Source: Paenibacillus dendrobii
GTDB lineage: Bacteria > Bacillota > Bacilli > Paenibacillales > Paenibacillaceae
DNA: 64,000 nt
Reading direction: 5' to 3'
Assembly (NCBI RefSeq): GCF_009807035.1
Contig: NZ_WUBI01000006.1
Span: forward strand, 266,199 to 330,198
Shown here: one piece after another, positions 53,647 through 62,694 of the stretch
How the letters are laid out: each line of letters starts with the position of its first letter
Numbering within the stretch: position 1 is the first letter of the stretch
The notes under the pieces: model-generated
The model's input: only the letters and a program-made list of their open reading frames with translations
What the model was told of the DNA's origin: nothing
Databases searched by the model: none
Made by a program: the position numbers and the translations under genes

Positions 53647-54408
53647 TCACGATTCGTAAGCGATATTCGACCCGCCGTCCCGCAGCAAATGCCTGTAATT
53701 CGTTTTGACGAATTCCACGACCTTGTCGTAAATAATTCGGTGCCCTTCCTGATTCGGATGAATGCCGTCGGAGCAGAGGAATTTCGTGAAATCGGGATGC
53801 GCCAGAAAGGCGCCACGCACGTCGATGTATTTGGTCTTCGTCAATTCGGAAACCTTCAGAATGGTCGAATTGTAACGTTCCTGCCACCAATAGATTTTCG
53901 TGACGCTGCCGAGCCATTTCATGATATTTCTTTCCGCTTCCGGATTGTTCTGACTGACCCATTTGAAATACTTGTCCGCATTCAGCGGGGGAAGGCTCAT
54001 GAGGATCGGAATAATCTGCTGGCTCTTCAGTTCATTCACCGTCTTGATAAGCATCGATTCGAATGTATTAAAATCCGTTTTCGGATGATGCTCTGCATCG
54101 GGATCCGTTGCGATCTCGTTCCAGTTAAAGTCGCAATCATTACCGCCGTACTCGATCAGCACAATGTTAGGCTTTTCCTTTAGAACATCCTTTTTCAAAT
54201 TGCCGATTCCCTTTAGCAGCGTATTGCCGAACCTTGCTGTATTGCGTACCGCGCCCTTTAGCTTGCTTTGAAGAAGAGAGACATAGTTGTCTTCCAGAAT
54301 CACGTACCTTTTTCGAACTTCATCATACACGACCCCTTTGGAGATGGAATCTCCGGAGACGATATATTTCGCGTCGTCATCCCCAAAATCAAAATGAAAA
54401 CCGCCCAC
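53647..54408 (-). CDS. SGNH/GDSL-type hydrolase
   Basis: A 253-residue esterase/lipase of the SGNH fold. The nucleophile serine is S21 in VSGDSISKG; the glycine and asparagine oxyanion residues appear in IEYGGNDCD; the D and H of the triad appear in CSDGIHPNQEGH near the C-terminus. No signal peptide is visible, so it is probably intracellular. The family deacylates a wide range of esters including acetylated sugars. It is a single gene convergent with glgP. The substrate is not known. Confidence 0.88.
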   Translation of the reverse strand: MGGFHFDFGDDDAKYIVSGDSISKGVVYDEVRKRYVILEDNYVSLLQSKLKGAVRNTARFGNTLLKGIGNLKKDVLKEKPNIVLIEYGGNDCDFNWNEIATDPDAEHHPKTDFNTFESMLIKTVNELKSQQIIPILMSLPPLNADKYFKWVSQNNPEAERNIMKWLGSVTKIYWWQERYNSTILKVSELTKTKYIDVRGAFLAHPDFTKFLCSDGIHPNQEGHRIIYDKVVEFVKTNYRHLLRDGGSNIAYES

Positions 54409-54613
54409 AGCTTCACCCCGTTTCCATGTTTTACTCTTCCTTCATTGTAGTTTAGCGGCTTCCTTTAAAGCAAGTGAACATCATTGGGGCGGGGAGGAAA
54501 TACTGGATATTTATGTCGGGTATTTAACGGAACCGTTTACATTTGAATGGAATGGTGCAATGGTCTGAGATATTTTGTTCAGGAATAATTTCGTAACTCA
54601 GGGTCCCTCATGG

Positions 54614-54619
54614 TATAAT
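54614..54619 (+). promoter_or_regulatory. Extended -10 promoter for the NifU-N protein
   Basis: TG-G-TATAAT (TATAAT at 54614-54619) with a weak TCGTAA box 17 bases upstream, 24 bases before the start codon. Confidence 0.6.
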
Positions 54620-54642
54620 CACCAAAAACAAGGAGTGATACC

Positions 54643-54912
54643 ATGACAGTTCAATATAATGTACAAGCCACACCCAATCCGAATTCCGTTAAAATTAACA
54701 CGAATACCGTTCTTTTCGAAGGTCCGAAAAGCACTTCCCTGAAAAGCGGCGAATCGACGGATCATCCGCTTGCAAGCGCCTTGCTTCGCATTGAAGGTGT
54801 TGACAACATTTTTGGAATTAAGGATTTCGTTACGATCAGTAAAACACCGGACGCCGATTGGGATGACATTTTATCTCAGGTAGAAGCTGCATTTAACGAG
54901 ATTTATGCCTAA
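54643..54912 (+). CDS. NifU N-terminal-domain (Nfu-N) small protein
   Basis: An 89-residue protein consisting only of the Nfu N-terminal domain: VQATPNPNSVKINTN, HPLASALLRIEGVDNIFGIKDFVTISK and DADWDDILSQVEAAFNEIY. Full Nfu iron-sulfur scaffold proteins pair this domain with a C-terminal CxxC domain, which is missing here. Stand-alone versions are common in Bacillales and their role is unproven. It is preceded by an extended -10 promoter and AAGGAGTGA, and followed by two hairpins. It is probably a cytoplasmic monocistronic gene. Confidence 0.88.
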   Translation: MTVQYNVQATPNPNSVKINTNTVLFEGPKSTSLKSGESTDHPLASALLRIEGVDNIFGIKDFVTISKTPDADWDDILSQVEAAFNEIYA

Positions 54913-54914
54913 AA

Positions 54915-54984
54915 ACAGGAGTATGTTCCTGTATTATTTTCCTTTCTGATCCAATCGCTGGTGCTTCGGGCACTGGCGATTTTT
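54915..54984 (+). terminator. Two terminator-like hairpins
   Basis: ACAGGA / TCCTGT near 54915-54932 with a T-rich tail, then AATCGC-TG-GTGC / GCAC-TG-GCGATT at 54953-54981 followed by a T run. The second is the stronger. Confidence 0.65.
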
Positions 54985-55328
54985 GCGTTTTTCACCATTC
55001 GCTCCTTCGTCTTCCAGTCTTATCTGTATCGAAATGTTAATTTCTTCAATACAGCATGTAGCAATATTTTCTAATCAACTGGAGCAGGGGCTGAAGATTA
55101 GTCATAAAGTGCTGCATTCCATAGCCTGAGAGCCTATTTCCCGGATGTACAAAAGATGCTTATAGTTAAAGCGGCTTAGTCTCGGTTTCCTGGTTATTAG
55201 GGAGGATCTCCGTACCCGTTTGGCCTATTCACAAGGCAGGACAATTGTGGTTTTCTGAATAATAGTGACGAATGGTGACTAACTTGCTTGAAGCGAATGG
55301 AAGATTTTCTAATGCAGGAGGCCTAGCA
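54985..55328. other. Intergenic region before the SLH protein
   Basis: About 340 AT-richer bases with no recognised gene or RNA element. It should hold the promoter of the SLH gene; no consensus was assigned. Confidence 0.5.
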
Positions 55329-56642
55329 ATGAATGATCAGATAGGTAGAAAGAAGATGACTTTACCGATCCGTATCCTGCTTTCCGCTTTGATTTTGACA
55401 GGACTAATGGATGGAGCGGGCTTGACCGGAGGACGGCAGGTGGAAGCGGCGGCTGCGGTGTCGGGGAACCCGCAAGCAGCATTTAAGGACATCAAGGGAC
55501 ATTGGGCCTTGGATCAGATTAATGAAATGGTGCGGCAGGGAATTTTGGACGGCTACCCAGACGGCAGCTTCAAGCCGAATGAACCGGTCAAGGTGGACCA
55601 ATTTATTAAAATGCTGATTTTATCCTTCAGCGATCTGCACCCGAATCAGGAACGGAGCTGGAAAGGATCGTTTCTGGACATGCTTTCCGAAGAAAACCGG
55701 ACGATCCTGAAGCAGGATTACCGCTATTTTAATTTTAAGCCTGCCATGACCGGATATTGGGCGAAACCATACATAGACGTGGCCAGCGACCTCAACTTTT
55801 TGAGCAAGAACCGCTTCGGCGATTTCCAGGCGGACATGACCCGGGAAAATGTGGCGGAGATTATTTTTTATACGCTTCAGGAAACGGAATTCTTGGAGGA
55901 TGAGCAGTTCAGCCGTTCGGTGGCACAGTCTTACGGCGATTTGACGAGCGCGAACGACCGGGAACAAAAATTCATTGCGGAATCCCTGATCAAAGGAGTG
56001 ATGCAGGGGTACCCGGATGGAAGCTTTGGCGTAGGACGCTATGTCACCCGTGCAGAGTCGTTGGTGATTCTGAACCGGTTAGCCGACAAGACGAAGCGCA
56101 TTCCGATCAAGCCTGAGTCCGATAAGCTGCAGCGGCTTGTGCCGACGGCAGGCGGAGGGCAAAAGATCGTTGCATTCCCTGACAAACAAATGTGGGATGC
56201 TTACGAAACGTTGATCCAAGCGGGCAAGCTGCGCGGCACCAACTATGACATGCTGGAAACGACGCTGCGGCTGTACAAGGACGAGAAGGAGAAGAAGGCC
56301 GTCCAGCAAAGCACGGGAATCGGCAATGTAGGAGCGGGTACGAGCGTGCCTCAGGAAGAGGCCGCGATCTGGCTGGACCCTACGTTTAATACCTACGGGA
56401 TCACTGTCCGCCTTCGCGAGGGCACGTTGGCACGCAACAAGGAATCGATCGAATTGTTCACGAATCAGCTGTTCGCCTATGATGCGATCGCATTCCACCG
56501 CTGGTTTGATTCTATCTGCACGGAAGTGGAGGCAGGACGCCCACTCGCTTCCAAGCAAGCCAATGTCGGCGGGTACACCGTCAATGCTCTGGTAGACAAC
56601 GCGCAGCAAACGGTTGTGTTCTCCATAGCGGTGAAGAAGTGA
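55329..56642 (+). CDS. S-layer-homology (SLH) domain protein, exported
   Basis: A 437-residue protein with a signal-like hydrophobic stretch (about residues 13-30). Three SLH modules follow: AFKDIKGHWALDQINEMVRQGILDGYPDGSFKPNEPVK near 51-95, a weaker one around TGYWAKPYIDVASDL near 135-185, and ESLIKGVMQGYPDGSFGVGRYVTRAESLVIL near 205-250. SLH modules anchor proteins to pyruvylated secondary wall polymers. The last 170 residues are not recognised; they are soluble with no catalytic motif. CAGGAGG at 55315-55321 sets the start at 55329. It is a single gene with a long hairpin after it. Confidence 0.9.
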   Translation: MNDQIGRKKMTLPIRILLSALILTGLMDGAGLTGGRQVEAAAAVSGNPQAAFKDIKGHWALDQINEMVRQGILDGYPDGSFKPNEPVKVDQFIKMLILSFSDLHPNQERSWKGSFLDMLSEENRTILKQDYRYFNFKPAMTGYWAKPYIDVASDLNFLSKNRFGDFQADMTRENVAEIIFYTLQETEFLEDEQFSRSVAQSYGDLTSANDREQKFIAESLIKGVMQGYPDGSFGVGRYVTRAESLVILNRLADKTKRIPIKPESDKLQRLVPTAGGGQKIVAFPDKQMWDAYETLIQAGKLRGTNYDMLETTLRLYKDEKEKKAVQQSTGIGNVGAGTSVPQEEAAIWLDPTFNTYGITVRLREGTLARNKESIELFTNQLFAYDAIAFHRWFDSICTEVEAGRPLASKQANVGGYTVNALVDNAQQTVVFSIAVKK

Positions 56643-56684
56643 TTTCAACATCGCAATACACGAACGATTAACGAGTATACAAAT

Positions 56685-56755
56685 AAAAGCTCATACACGG
56701 ATAGCAGCGCCACATACCTTTTGAGGCAGAACGCTACTCCGTGCGTGAGCTTTTT
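56685..56755. terminator. Long terminator hairpin after the SLH gene
   Basis: AAAAGCTCA-TA-CACGGA pairs with TCCGTG-CG-TGAGCTTTT (56685-56701 with 56738-56754) across a 36-base loop. A and T runs on either side make it usable from both strands between convergent genes. Confidence 0.8.
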
Positions 56756-56779
56756 AATTTAGAGTGCAGAAGGCTGGTA

Positions 56780-57802
56780 CTATGCAGGAGGAAACCGTAG
56801 TCCTTTACGGCTCCGGGTATATTCATATAAATCGTCGATCAGCTGCAGCGCCTTGATCCCTTCTTCCGCACCGATCCAAAAAGGACGATCCTCCCGTACA
56901 TGCGCGTAAAAGTCGGCAATCAGCTTACGGTGGCTCGTTCCCCAGTAGGATTTGCCCCCGCTACGGGTGCTTGGCGGCTCACACAGCATGGTTTCCTGTC
57001 CGTCTTTCCAGAGATAAAGCGTATCCCGGCGCTGTAGCAGAACTCCATGCTCAAACACGATTTCAAGTTCGACCGGAGAATCGGTACCGTAGGCATTCGT
57101 TCCGTAAAATAACGCCCTTGCACCGCTGGCAAAGTCGATGCAGGCGTGCGCGGTATCATCAACCTCGATGGTTTCTTCCAGTGCGTCTGTCGTCACGCTG
57201 CCTTTGACCGAGATAACCGACCCGCCAAACCATTGCAGCAGATCAAGGGTGTGCAGAGTCTGATTGATCAGCACGCCTCCGCCCTCCGTAGTCCATCTGC
57301 CCCTCCATGCGGCACTTCCATAGTAGGCCTGGTCGCGGTGCCAGGTGACAATGCCCTTCATGCAGATGAGCTTACCCAGCCCGCCGGAGCCGATATATTC
57401 ATGAATCATTTGTGAGGCTGCATTATAGCGGTTTTGAAAGGTGATGCCTAGCTGCGAGTTACTGTTGCTGGCTGCTTCCAGCAGCGCCTTGGCCGATGCG
57501 ATGTTCTCGGCCATCGGCTTCTCGGTCAGGACATGCTTTCCGGCTGCCAGAAGTTCGATAGCCATTTGGGCGTGTTCATGATGCGGAGTGCACAGATGAA
57601 CGATCTGAATATCATCTCGGCTAAGCAGGCTGCGGTAATCGGAAGCGGCCTCGCAGCCGTACCGATTTGCCGCCATTTGTGCTTTTTCCGGGTCCGTATC
57701 GACAACGATGCGAAGCTCCGCGTTTTCCAGTTCCATGACCGCGTCCGCGTGGAGCGGGAAAATGGAACCGCAGCCGATGATGGCTGCTCCTATGTTATTC
57801 AT
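56780..57802 (-). CDS. Gfo/Idh/MocA-family oxidoreductase 1
   Basis: A 340-residue NAD(P)-dependent sugar dehydrogenase. The Rossmann motif IGCGSIF is at the N-terminus, the EKP motif in HVLTEKPMAEN supplies the conserved lysine, and GGGVLINQTLHTLDLLQW carries the usual catalytic histidine. The family oxidises or reduces hydroxyls of sugars and inositols. The start at 57802 is set by AGGACGGG on the minus strand; an in-frame extension upstream lacks support. It is the last gene of a four-gene minus-strand operon, 44 bases after the second dehydrogenase. Confidence 0.92.
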   Translation of the reverse strand: MNNIGAAIIGCGSIFPLHADAVMELENAELRIVVDTDPEKAQMAANRYGCEAASDYRSLLSRDDIQIVHLCTPHHEHAQMAIELLAAGKHVLTEKPMAENIASAKALLEAASNSNSQLGITFQNRYNAASQMIHEYIGSGGLGKLICMKGIVTWHRDQAYYGSAAWRGRWTTEGGGVLINQTLHTLDLLQWFGGSVISVKGSVTTDALEETIEVDDTAHACIDFASGARALFYGTNAYGTDSPVELEIVFEHGVLLQRRDTLYLWKDGQETMLCEPPSTRSGGKSYWGTSHRKLIADFYAHVREDRPFWIGAEEGIKALQLIDDLYEYTRSRKGLRFPPA

Positions 57803-57846
57803 GGGATCCCGTCCTGTCATTAAATGGATTCGTACAAAGCCATGGC

Positions 57847-58926
57847 TTAAGAGATGCGAAGAGCCATTTCCTGAGCTTTCAGGCACAGCTCGGCGGCTTT
57901 GAAGGCATGCTCCTGCGTCATGGCATGCTCAGTACGGTGAAGGCAATCGAGAATCAGCTCGCCAAAAAACGGATAGCCGACCTGTCCGTGAACGGCAAAA
58001 TGCTGCTCACCGTCTTTATTGACCAAGTAGACATGGTCGCCGTCTTGTTCTCGGGCCACGTCGATGTATTTCCGGAGCTCGATGTACCCTTCCGTTCCGA
58101 GGATGAACGTTCTGCCATCGCCCCATGTTCCAAGCCCATCCGGCGTAAACCAGTCCACGCGGAAATACTGGGAAGCGCCGGTATCGCCTACCAGCGTTGC
58201 ATCTCCGTAATCCTCAAGTTCCGGGTACTCCGGATGATTGTAGTTGGCGATTTTGCTGTGGAGCACCTGAGCGTCCTTGCTGCCTGTATAGTACAGGAAC
58301 TGCTCGATCTGATGGCTGCCGATATCGCACAGAATGCCGCCGTATTTCTCCTTTTGGAAAAACCAGTCCGGACGGGTAGAAGCGCTCAGGCGGTGGGGTC
58401 CGAACCCGGTTACCTGCAGTACGCGTCCGATGGCGCCTTCTCGGATCAGATGTCCGGCATATACCGCAGATTCCACGTGAAGCCGCTCGCTGAAGTACAC
58501 CATGTACTTGCGGCCTGTTTCCCGTACCTTGGCGCGCGCGGCTTCCAGCTGCTCCATGGCGGTAAACGGCGTTTTATCCGTAAAATAATCTTTGCCCGCA
58601 TCCATGACCCGCAGGCCGAGCGCGCACCGCTCGGAAGGAACGGCTGCAGCTGCAACTAGCCGAACATCCGTATCTTCCAGAATTTGTTCCAGGCTGTCTG
58701 CCGCGGTCGCACCCGGGAATTTGGAAGCCATGGCCTCAGCCTTGGCGTGATCGGGATCGTACACCCATTTGAGTACGGCCCCGGCTTCGGTTAATCCTTT
58801 GCACATGCCTTGGATATGGCCATGGTCCAGTGCTGCTGCTGCAAAGACGAATTCGCCGGGATTTACGACATGATTCGGTTTGCCCTGCGGCGCATAGTTC
58901 ATTCCGTCATGTTTGGATTGGCTCAT
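57847..58926 (-). CDS. Gfo/Idh/MocA-family oxidoreductase 2 (altered EKP motif)
   Basis: A 359-residue relative with an N-terminal extension of about 25 residues before the Rossmann core (VFAAAALDHGHIQGMCKGL). At the usual EKP site it reads DYFTDKTPFTAME, so the lysine is kept but E and P are replaced by D and T. KYGGILCDIGSHQIEQFLYY supplies the active-site histidine block. It overlaps the isomerase gene by four bases (ATGA), indicating coupling. The change at the cofactor/substrate pocket may mark a distinct substrate or a non-redox role. Confidence 0.88.
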   Translation of the reverse strand: MSQSKHDGMNYAPQGKPNHVVNPGEFVFAAAALDHGHIQGMCKGLTEAGAVLKWVYDPDHAKAEAMASKFPGATAADSLEQILEDTDVRLVAAAAVPSERCALGLRVMDAGKDYFTDKTPFTAMEQLEAARAKVRETGRKYMVYFSERLHVESAVYAGHLIREGAIGRVLQVTGFGPHRLSASTRPDWFFQKEKYGGILCDIGSHQIEQFLYYTGSKDAQVLHSKIANYNHPEYPELEDYGDATLVGDTGASQYFRVDWFTPDGLGTWGDGRTFILGTEGYIELRKYIDVAREQDGDHVYLVNKDGEQHFAVHGQVGYPFFGELILDCLHRTEHAMTQEHAFKAAELCLKAQEMALRIS

Positions 58927-59780
58927 AAGCTCTGCATCCCTTCGCGGATCAGCAAGGCGAACTCCTTCAATAGCTCACTTGAAGTGAATTGTTCGCTGAA
59001 GTCCTCGATGCCAAGGTATCCATCGTAACCAACGCTTTTCAGATCCTGCAGCAGGTTTGTGAAATTGACGATGCCTTCCCGCATCGGAGCCCATTCCGAG
59101 CGCCAGTTTGCCGTTCCGTCTTCGCGCCGGCCATCCGCAACCCAGCGGGCATTTTTGACGTGCACATGCGCGAGATACGGACCGAGCAGCTGCATCCCCA
59201 TGCGGAAATGCTCGTAACCTTCATGCACCATGTTTCCGGGATCGAACAGCACGCCGATATGATCCGGATCGCAGTGGCTGACCAGCCGGTGAGCCAGGCT
59301 TGCGCTTGGCGCGATGGTTCTGTGATGTGTCTCCACGATCCCTTTCACGCCGTATTGTTTAGCCAGCCGCTCGGCTTCTTTTAGATAACGAACAGTGGAC
59401 TCATACAGCTCGGGATAAGACTGCGTGCCATCATAGGGTGAAGCGCCAACGCGGATCATTTTGGCTCCCAGCAGGCGGGCTGTATGGAAAACATGCTCGG
59501 TGGCATCCAGATTCAGATCATTCAAATAAGGAGTCACGCTGACGACTTCAAGCCCTGCACCTTCTGTGATTTGCTTGAATTTGAGCATCTCAGGTTCGGA
59601 AAGGGAAGGATCGATAGAGCATATGTTTTTTCCCCAGAAAGAAGGCTTATCTGCTGCAACGCTCGCCGGAACCTCCTTGAATCTCCATTCGACGCCATCC
59701 AGGCCGGCTTCTTTGGCTGATTTCACCAGTTCTTCCGGGGTCAGGTCCGGAGTTACCACGGTAAATACGGAAAGTTTCAT
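58923..59780 (-). CDS. Sugar phosphate isomerase/epimerase (xylose-isomerase-like TIM barrel)
   Basis: A 285-residue AP-endonuclease-2-type barrel. Probable metal ligands are E in GIVETHHRT, D in GVLFDPGNM, H in LAHVHVKNAR and E in GYLGIEDFSE, the four-residue pattern of the family. Members isomerise or epimerise sugars, keto-sugars and inosose derivatives. AAGGAGG precedes the start on the minus strand. With three Gfo/Idh/MocA genes around it, oxidation of a sugar or cyclitol followed by isomerisation is the likely scheme. Confidence 0.9.
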   Translation of the reverse strand: MKLSVFTVVTPDLTPEELVKSAKEAGLDGVEWRFKEVPASVAADKPSFWGKNICSIDPSLSEPEMLKFKQITEGAGLEVVSVTPYLNDLNLDATEHVFHTARLLGAKMIRVGASPYDGTQSYPELYESTVRYLKEAERLAKQYGVKGIVETHHRTIAPSASLAHRLVSHCDPDHIGVLFDPGNMVHEGYEHFRMGMQLLGPYLAHVHVKNARWVADGRREDGTANWRSEWAPMREGIVNFTNLLQDLKSVGYDGYLGIEDFSEQFTSSELLKEFALLIREGMQSL

Positions 59781-59801
59781 TGTATAATAGCCTCCTTGGG
59801 A

Positions 59802-60965
59802 TTAGTGGGTTCCTTTTACATTTAAAACGGCAGCTGCGGATTGTTCTTTGTGGAATGTGGAATTCCGTATTCTTTCCTGTAGTTTCTCATAGAAAAGCTC
59901 CTCATCCAGGGGCAGATCCACCCAATTATCGGTCCAAGCGGACAGATGCATGGCATTGGAGATCGTCAGGCCGTGAATGCCTTCTTCGCCGGGAGCAAGC
60001 AGCTTTTCACCGTGGAGAAGGGCATTCGTAAAGTTCTGCAGAATCCCTTTGTGCTGCGGTCCGCCTCCCCCTGGCACCGGGATGTCACATGTCCAGCATT
60101 CCGGCTGCCCGAAGCCGCCCGTATATTCGCGGTTGAACTGCGGCTCAGGCACGCGCAGGCGCCAGAAGGTCAGCTTACCGTCTTCGATGACGATTTTGCC
60201 GTTGTCACCGCTGATTTCGTAACGGTTCGTTCCCGGGCTTTCGCCGACCGTCGTTACGAATACGCCTGTGGCGCCGTTCTCGTATTCTACATAAGCCGTC
60301 ACGTCGTCTTCGACTTCAATATTCCGGTACTTGCCGAATTGGCAGAATGCCCGCACCCGTTTTGGCATCATGCCGGTTGTCCACTGCCAAAGATCCAGCT
60401 GGTGCGGGTCCTGATTCAGCAGGACGCCGCCGCCCTCGCCGGCCCATGTCGCGCGCCAGCCGCCCGAATTATAGTAGCTCTGGGAGCGGTACCAGTTCGT
60501 GATGATCCAATTCGTTCTTCTGACGGTTCCGAGCTCACCGGATTGGATGAGATCGCGCAGCTTCGCATATAGCGGGTTCGTGCGCTGGTTATACATGATG
60601 CCGAACTGCTTGCCGGATTTGGCGGCAGCCTCGTTCATTTCGCGGACGGCCTTGGTAAATACGCCCGCAGGCTTTTCCACAAGCACATGGTAACCGTTTT
60701 CAAACGCCTGGATCGCCATGCCCGGATGATCGTAATGCGGTGTGGCAATCAGGACCGTGTCCATCGCCCTGGAAGCCCAGAAAGCTTCCGGTGTATCAAA
60801 AAGCTGCACAGATTCGGGCAAATTGTCTTTGGCCCATTGCAGCCGCTGCGGATTGGTATCGCAAATCGCTGTCAGCTCGGCCCCCTGAATGTCCCCGCTG
60901 AGACTCTGAGCGTGCGTCGAGCCCATATTTCCTATTCCGATAATGCCAAAGCGTACTTTTTCCAT
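59802..60965 (-). CDS. Gfo/Idh/MocA-family oxidoreductase 3
   Basis: A 387-residue sugar dehydrogenase, first in its operon. It shows FGIIGIGNMGSTHAQSL at the N-terminus, VLVEKPAGVFTKAV as the EKP motif, GGGVLLNQDPHQLDLWQW as the active-site block and a long C-terminal beta domain. GAGAGGTGG on the minus strand sets the start at 60965, where the protein becomes MEKVRFGIIG. The divergent AraC gene at 61122 is its probable regulator. The substrate is not known. Confidence 0.93.
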   Translation of the reverse strand: MEKVRFGIIGIGNMGSTHAQSLSGDIQGAELTAICDTNPQRLQWAKDNLPESVQLFDTPEAFWASRAMDTVLIATPHYDHPGMAIQAFENGYHVLVEKPAGVFTKAVREMNEAAAKSGKQFGIMYNQRTNPLYAKLRDLIQSGELGTVRRTNWIITNWYRSQSYYNSGGWRATWAGEGGGVLLNQDPHQLDLWQWTTGMMPKRVRAFCQFGKYRNIEVEDDVTAYVEYENGATGVFVTTVGESPGTNRYEISGDNGKIVIEDGKLTFWRLRVPEPQFNREYTGGFGQPECWTCDIPVPGGGGPQHKGILQNFTNALLHGEKLLAPGEEGIHGLTISNAMHLSAWTDNWVDLPLDEELFYEKLQERIRNSTFHKEQSAAAVLNVKGTH

Positions 60966-61121
60966 GTCGGAATTCCACCTCTCATATCTGCTATTCTCCA
61001 TAAGCTTAGCCTGAAACGAAACGTGTGAGAATGACTTAGATTAAGAGGCTTTTGCACAAAATTAAGGTGTTTTCGATAAATTGCAGTGCTACAATAAGTC
61101 TTAGATGAGGGAGGCGATGAA

Positions 61122-61949
61122 ATGGAGCAATCACTCGATATGACCGGACGGCTGCCGGAAAGCTTGACGGTGAACATCAGCTACGCCCAATACAGGGAGG
61201 GTTTCCCCGGATGGAACCGCACGGAAATTGCTCCGTCGTTTCACCGCTTCTATTTTATTGCGGAAGGCAGCGGATCGGTGGTTCTGAACGGCGTTACCTA
61301 TGAACCGAAGCCCAATCAGATGATGATCATGCCTGCGGGCACGAGCCAGATGGCCCTAACGAATCAGGAAGACCCTTATTCGCGTTACTTCTGTCATTTT
61401 GATGCGCAGGTAGGGGAATGGCCTTTATTTTCGGCCGACAGTCAATTGTATATTTGCGATGCCCGGGACCCCGGTTTCATTGAACGCACCTTTACCGAGC
61501 TTGTGGAGCAGTTTCATGCTGGAGGCCCTTTTTCCGTGCTGCGTACCCAGGCTTGCCTGCTGACGATGCTTGCCAGTTGTCTGGAAGATGGAGAGTATAC
61601 GGATTTTTGGAAGGATTTCATTCGGCAGACGGAATCGAGCAAACTAGGGGATGTGCTGGCTTATATCCACAAACACCTGCATGAACCGATGGAAATCGAG
61701 CTGTTGGCGGAAATCGTCCATTTGCATCCGAATTACTTCATTCCCTATTTCAAAAAGATCATGGGTGTCACGCCGATGCATTACGTCCAGCGCAAACGGA
61801 TGGAGGAGGCGAAGCGGCTGCTGTCATATACGGATGCGGCCATCTCGGATATCGCGGATCAGATCGGCTTGCAACTTGCGTATTTTTCCAGGCAGTTTAA
61901 GGGCCATACAGGCTTGTCGCCTACGGCGTACCGCGCTTGTACCCGGTAG
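61122..61949 (+). CDS. AraC-family regulator with cupin domain
   Basis: A 275-residue regulator. The N-terminal sensor (APSFHRFYFIAEGSGSVVLNGVTYEPKPNQMMIMPAGTS) is a cupin, and the C-terminal HTH carries IELLAEIVHLHPNYFIPYFKKIMGVTPMHYVQRKRM and ISDIADQIGLQLAYFSRQFKGHTGLSPTAYR. GAGGGAGGCGATG lies before the ATG. It is divergent from the Gfo/Idh/MocA operon, which it probably activates on binding a sugar or cyclitol. A terminator follows it. Confidence 0.93.
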   Translation: MEQSLDMTGRLPESLTVNISYAQYREGFPGWNRTEIAPSFHRFYFIAEGSGSVVLNGVTYEPKPNQMMIMPAGTSQMALTNQEDPYSRYFCHFDAQVGEWPLFSADSQLYICDARDPGFIERTFTELVEQFHAGGPFSVLRTQACLLTMLASCLEDGEYTDFWKDFIRQTESSKLGDVLAYIHKHLHEPMEIELLAEIVHLHPNYFIPYFKKIMGVTPMHYVQRKRMEEAKRLLSYTDAAISDIADQIGLQLAYFSRQFKGHTGLSPTAYRACTR

Positions 61950-62003
61950 GATTCGCTCTTGGTGATGCATAATGATGTGGCATAATAAAGGGTGTTAATA
62001 TGC

Positions 62004-62034
62004 AAAAAGCCGGCTGCTAGGCAGTCGGCTTTTT
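62004..62034. terminator. Bidirectional terminator
   Basis: AAAAAGCCGGCTGC / GCAGTCGGCTTTTT (62004-62017 with 62021-62034), one G-T pair, three-base loop, between convergent genes. Confidence 0.9.
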
Positions 62035-62058
62035 GCTGTTTGCATCTATGGCCAAAAC

Positions 62059-62493
62059 TTAAACGTTATCGGATTCGAGAATATCTTGAACGACCTCAGC
62101 GAGAGTAACGATCTCCAGCGAATGTTCCATGGCCTTTTGAGCGGCGGAAAATTGCTTGGTGAGCGATTGCTGAATATTTCTGCCAACGATGCATTCCGGA
62201 TTGGGATGCTCATGCGAGCTGAACAAATCGTTTTCGGCCACCACGTTAACGGCTTTATAGACATCCAGCAACGTAATTTCTGCAAGCGGTTTGGCAAGCT
62301 CAGCCCCGGCAACTCCGGCACGTACATGGACGAGCCCTGCGCCTTTTAGCATACTCATGACTTTTCGAATGACGACGGGATTGGTATTGACGCTGCCGGC
62401 AAGGTATTCAGAGGTGTTAGTAGCTTTCTCCTTGTTAATCGCCAGCAGGCACAAAATGTGTATCGCGACAGAAAATCTGCTGCTGATGGACAC
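62059..62493 (-). CDS. Rrf2-family transcriptional regulator, YwnA-like
   Basis: A 144-residue Rrf2 protein. The winged helix-turn-helix is visible in TNTSEYLAGSVNTNPVVIRKVMSMLKGAGLVHVRAG, and the family linker follows at ITLLDVYKAV. The three-cysteine cluster of the iron-sulfur members is absent: one cysteine is in PNPECIVG and one in the N-terminal helix, as in B. subtilis YwnA. It starts at GTG 62493 behind AAGAAGGGATG and is divergent from a YwnB-like gene, a pairing known in B. subtilis. Confidence 0.9.
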   Translation of the reverse strand: MSISSRFSVAIHILCLLAINKEKATNTSEYLAGSVNTNPVVIRKVMSMLKGAGLVHVRAGVAGAELAKPLAEITLLDVYKAVNVVAENDLFSSHEHPNPECIVGRNIQQSLTKQFSAAQKAMEHSLEIVTLAEVVQDILESDNV

Positions 62494-62530
62494 GCGACAT
62501 CCCTTCTTTCTTCCTATACGAATATATTCA

Positions 62531-62608
62531 TTTATAGCATGACCATACTATTGTTACAAGTCAATATGCATGACAATGGTTGACAAAACAAATAGATGTA
62601 TCTATCAT
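62531..62608. promoter_or_regulatory. Divergent promoters of the Rrf2 and YwnB-like genes
   Basis: On the plus strand TTGACA (62580-62585) and TATCAT (62603-62608) are 17 bases apart. On the minus strand an extended -10 (TG-C-TATAAA, 62531-62539) has a TTGACT box 22 bases away. The regions nearly abut, so one Rrf2 dimer could control both. Confidence 0.6.
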
Positions 62609-62694
62609 GGTTACAGGTAATCAAATATATTACAGGTTTACGGGGAAGAGGTATGTTCCCGAATCTGAACTGAACATATGGGAGGAAAAATATT

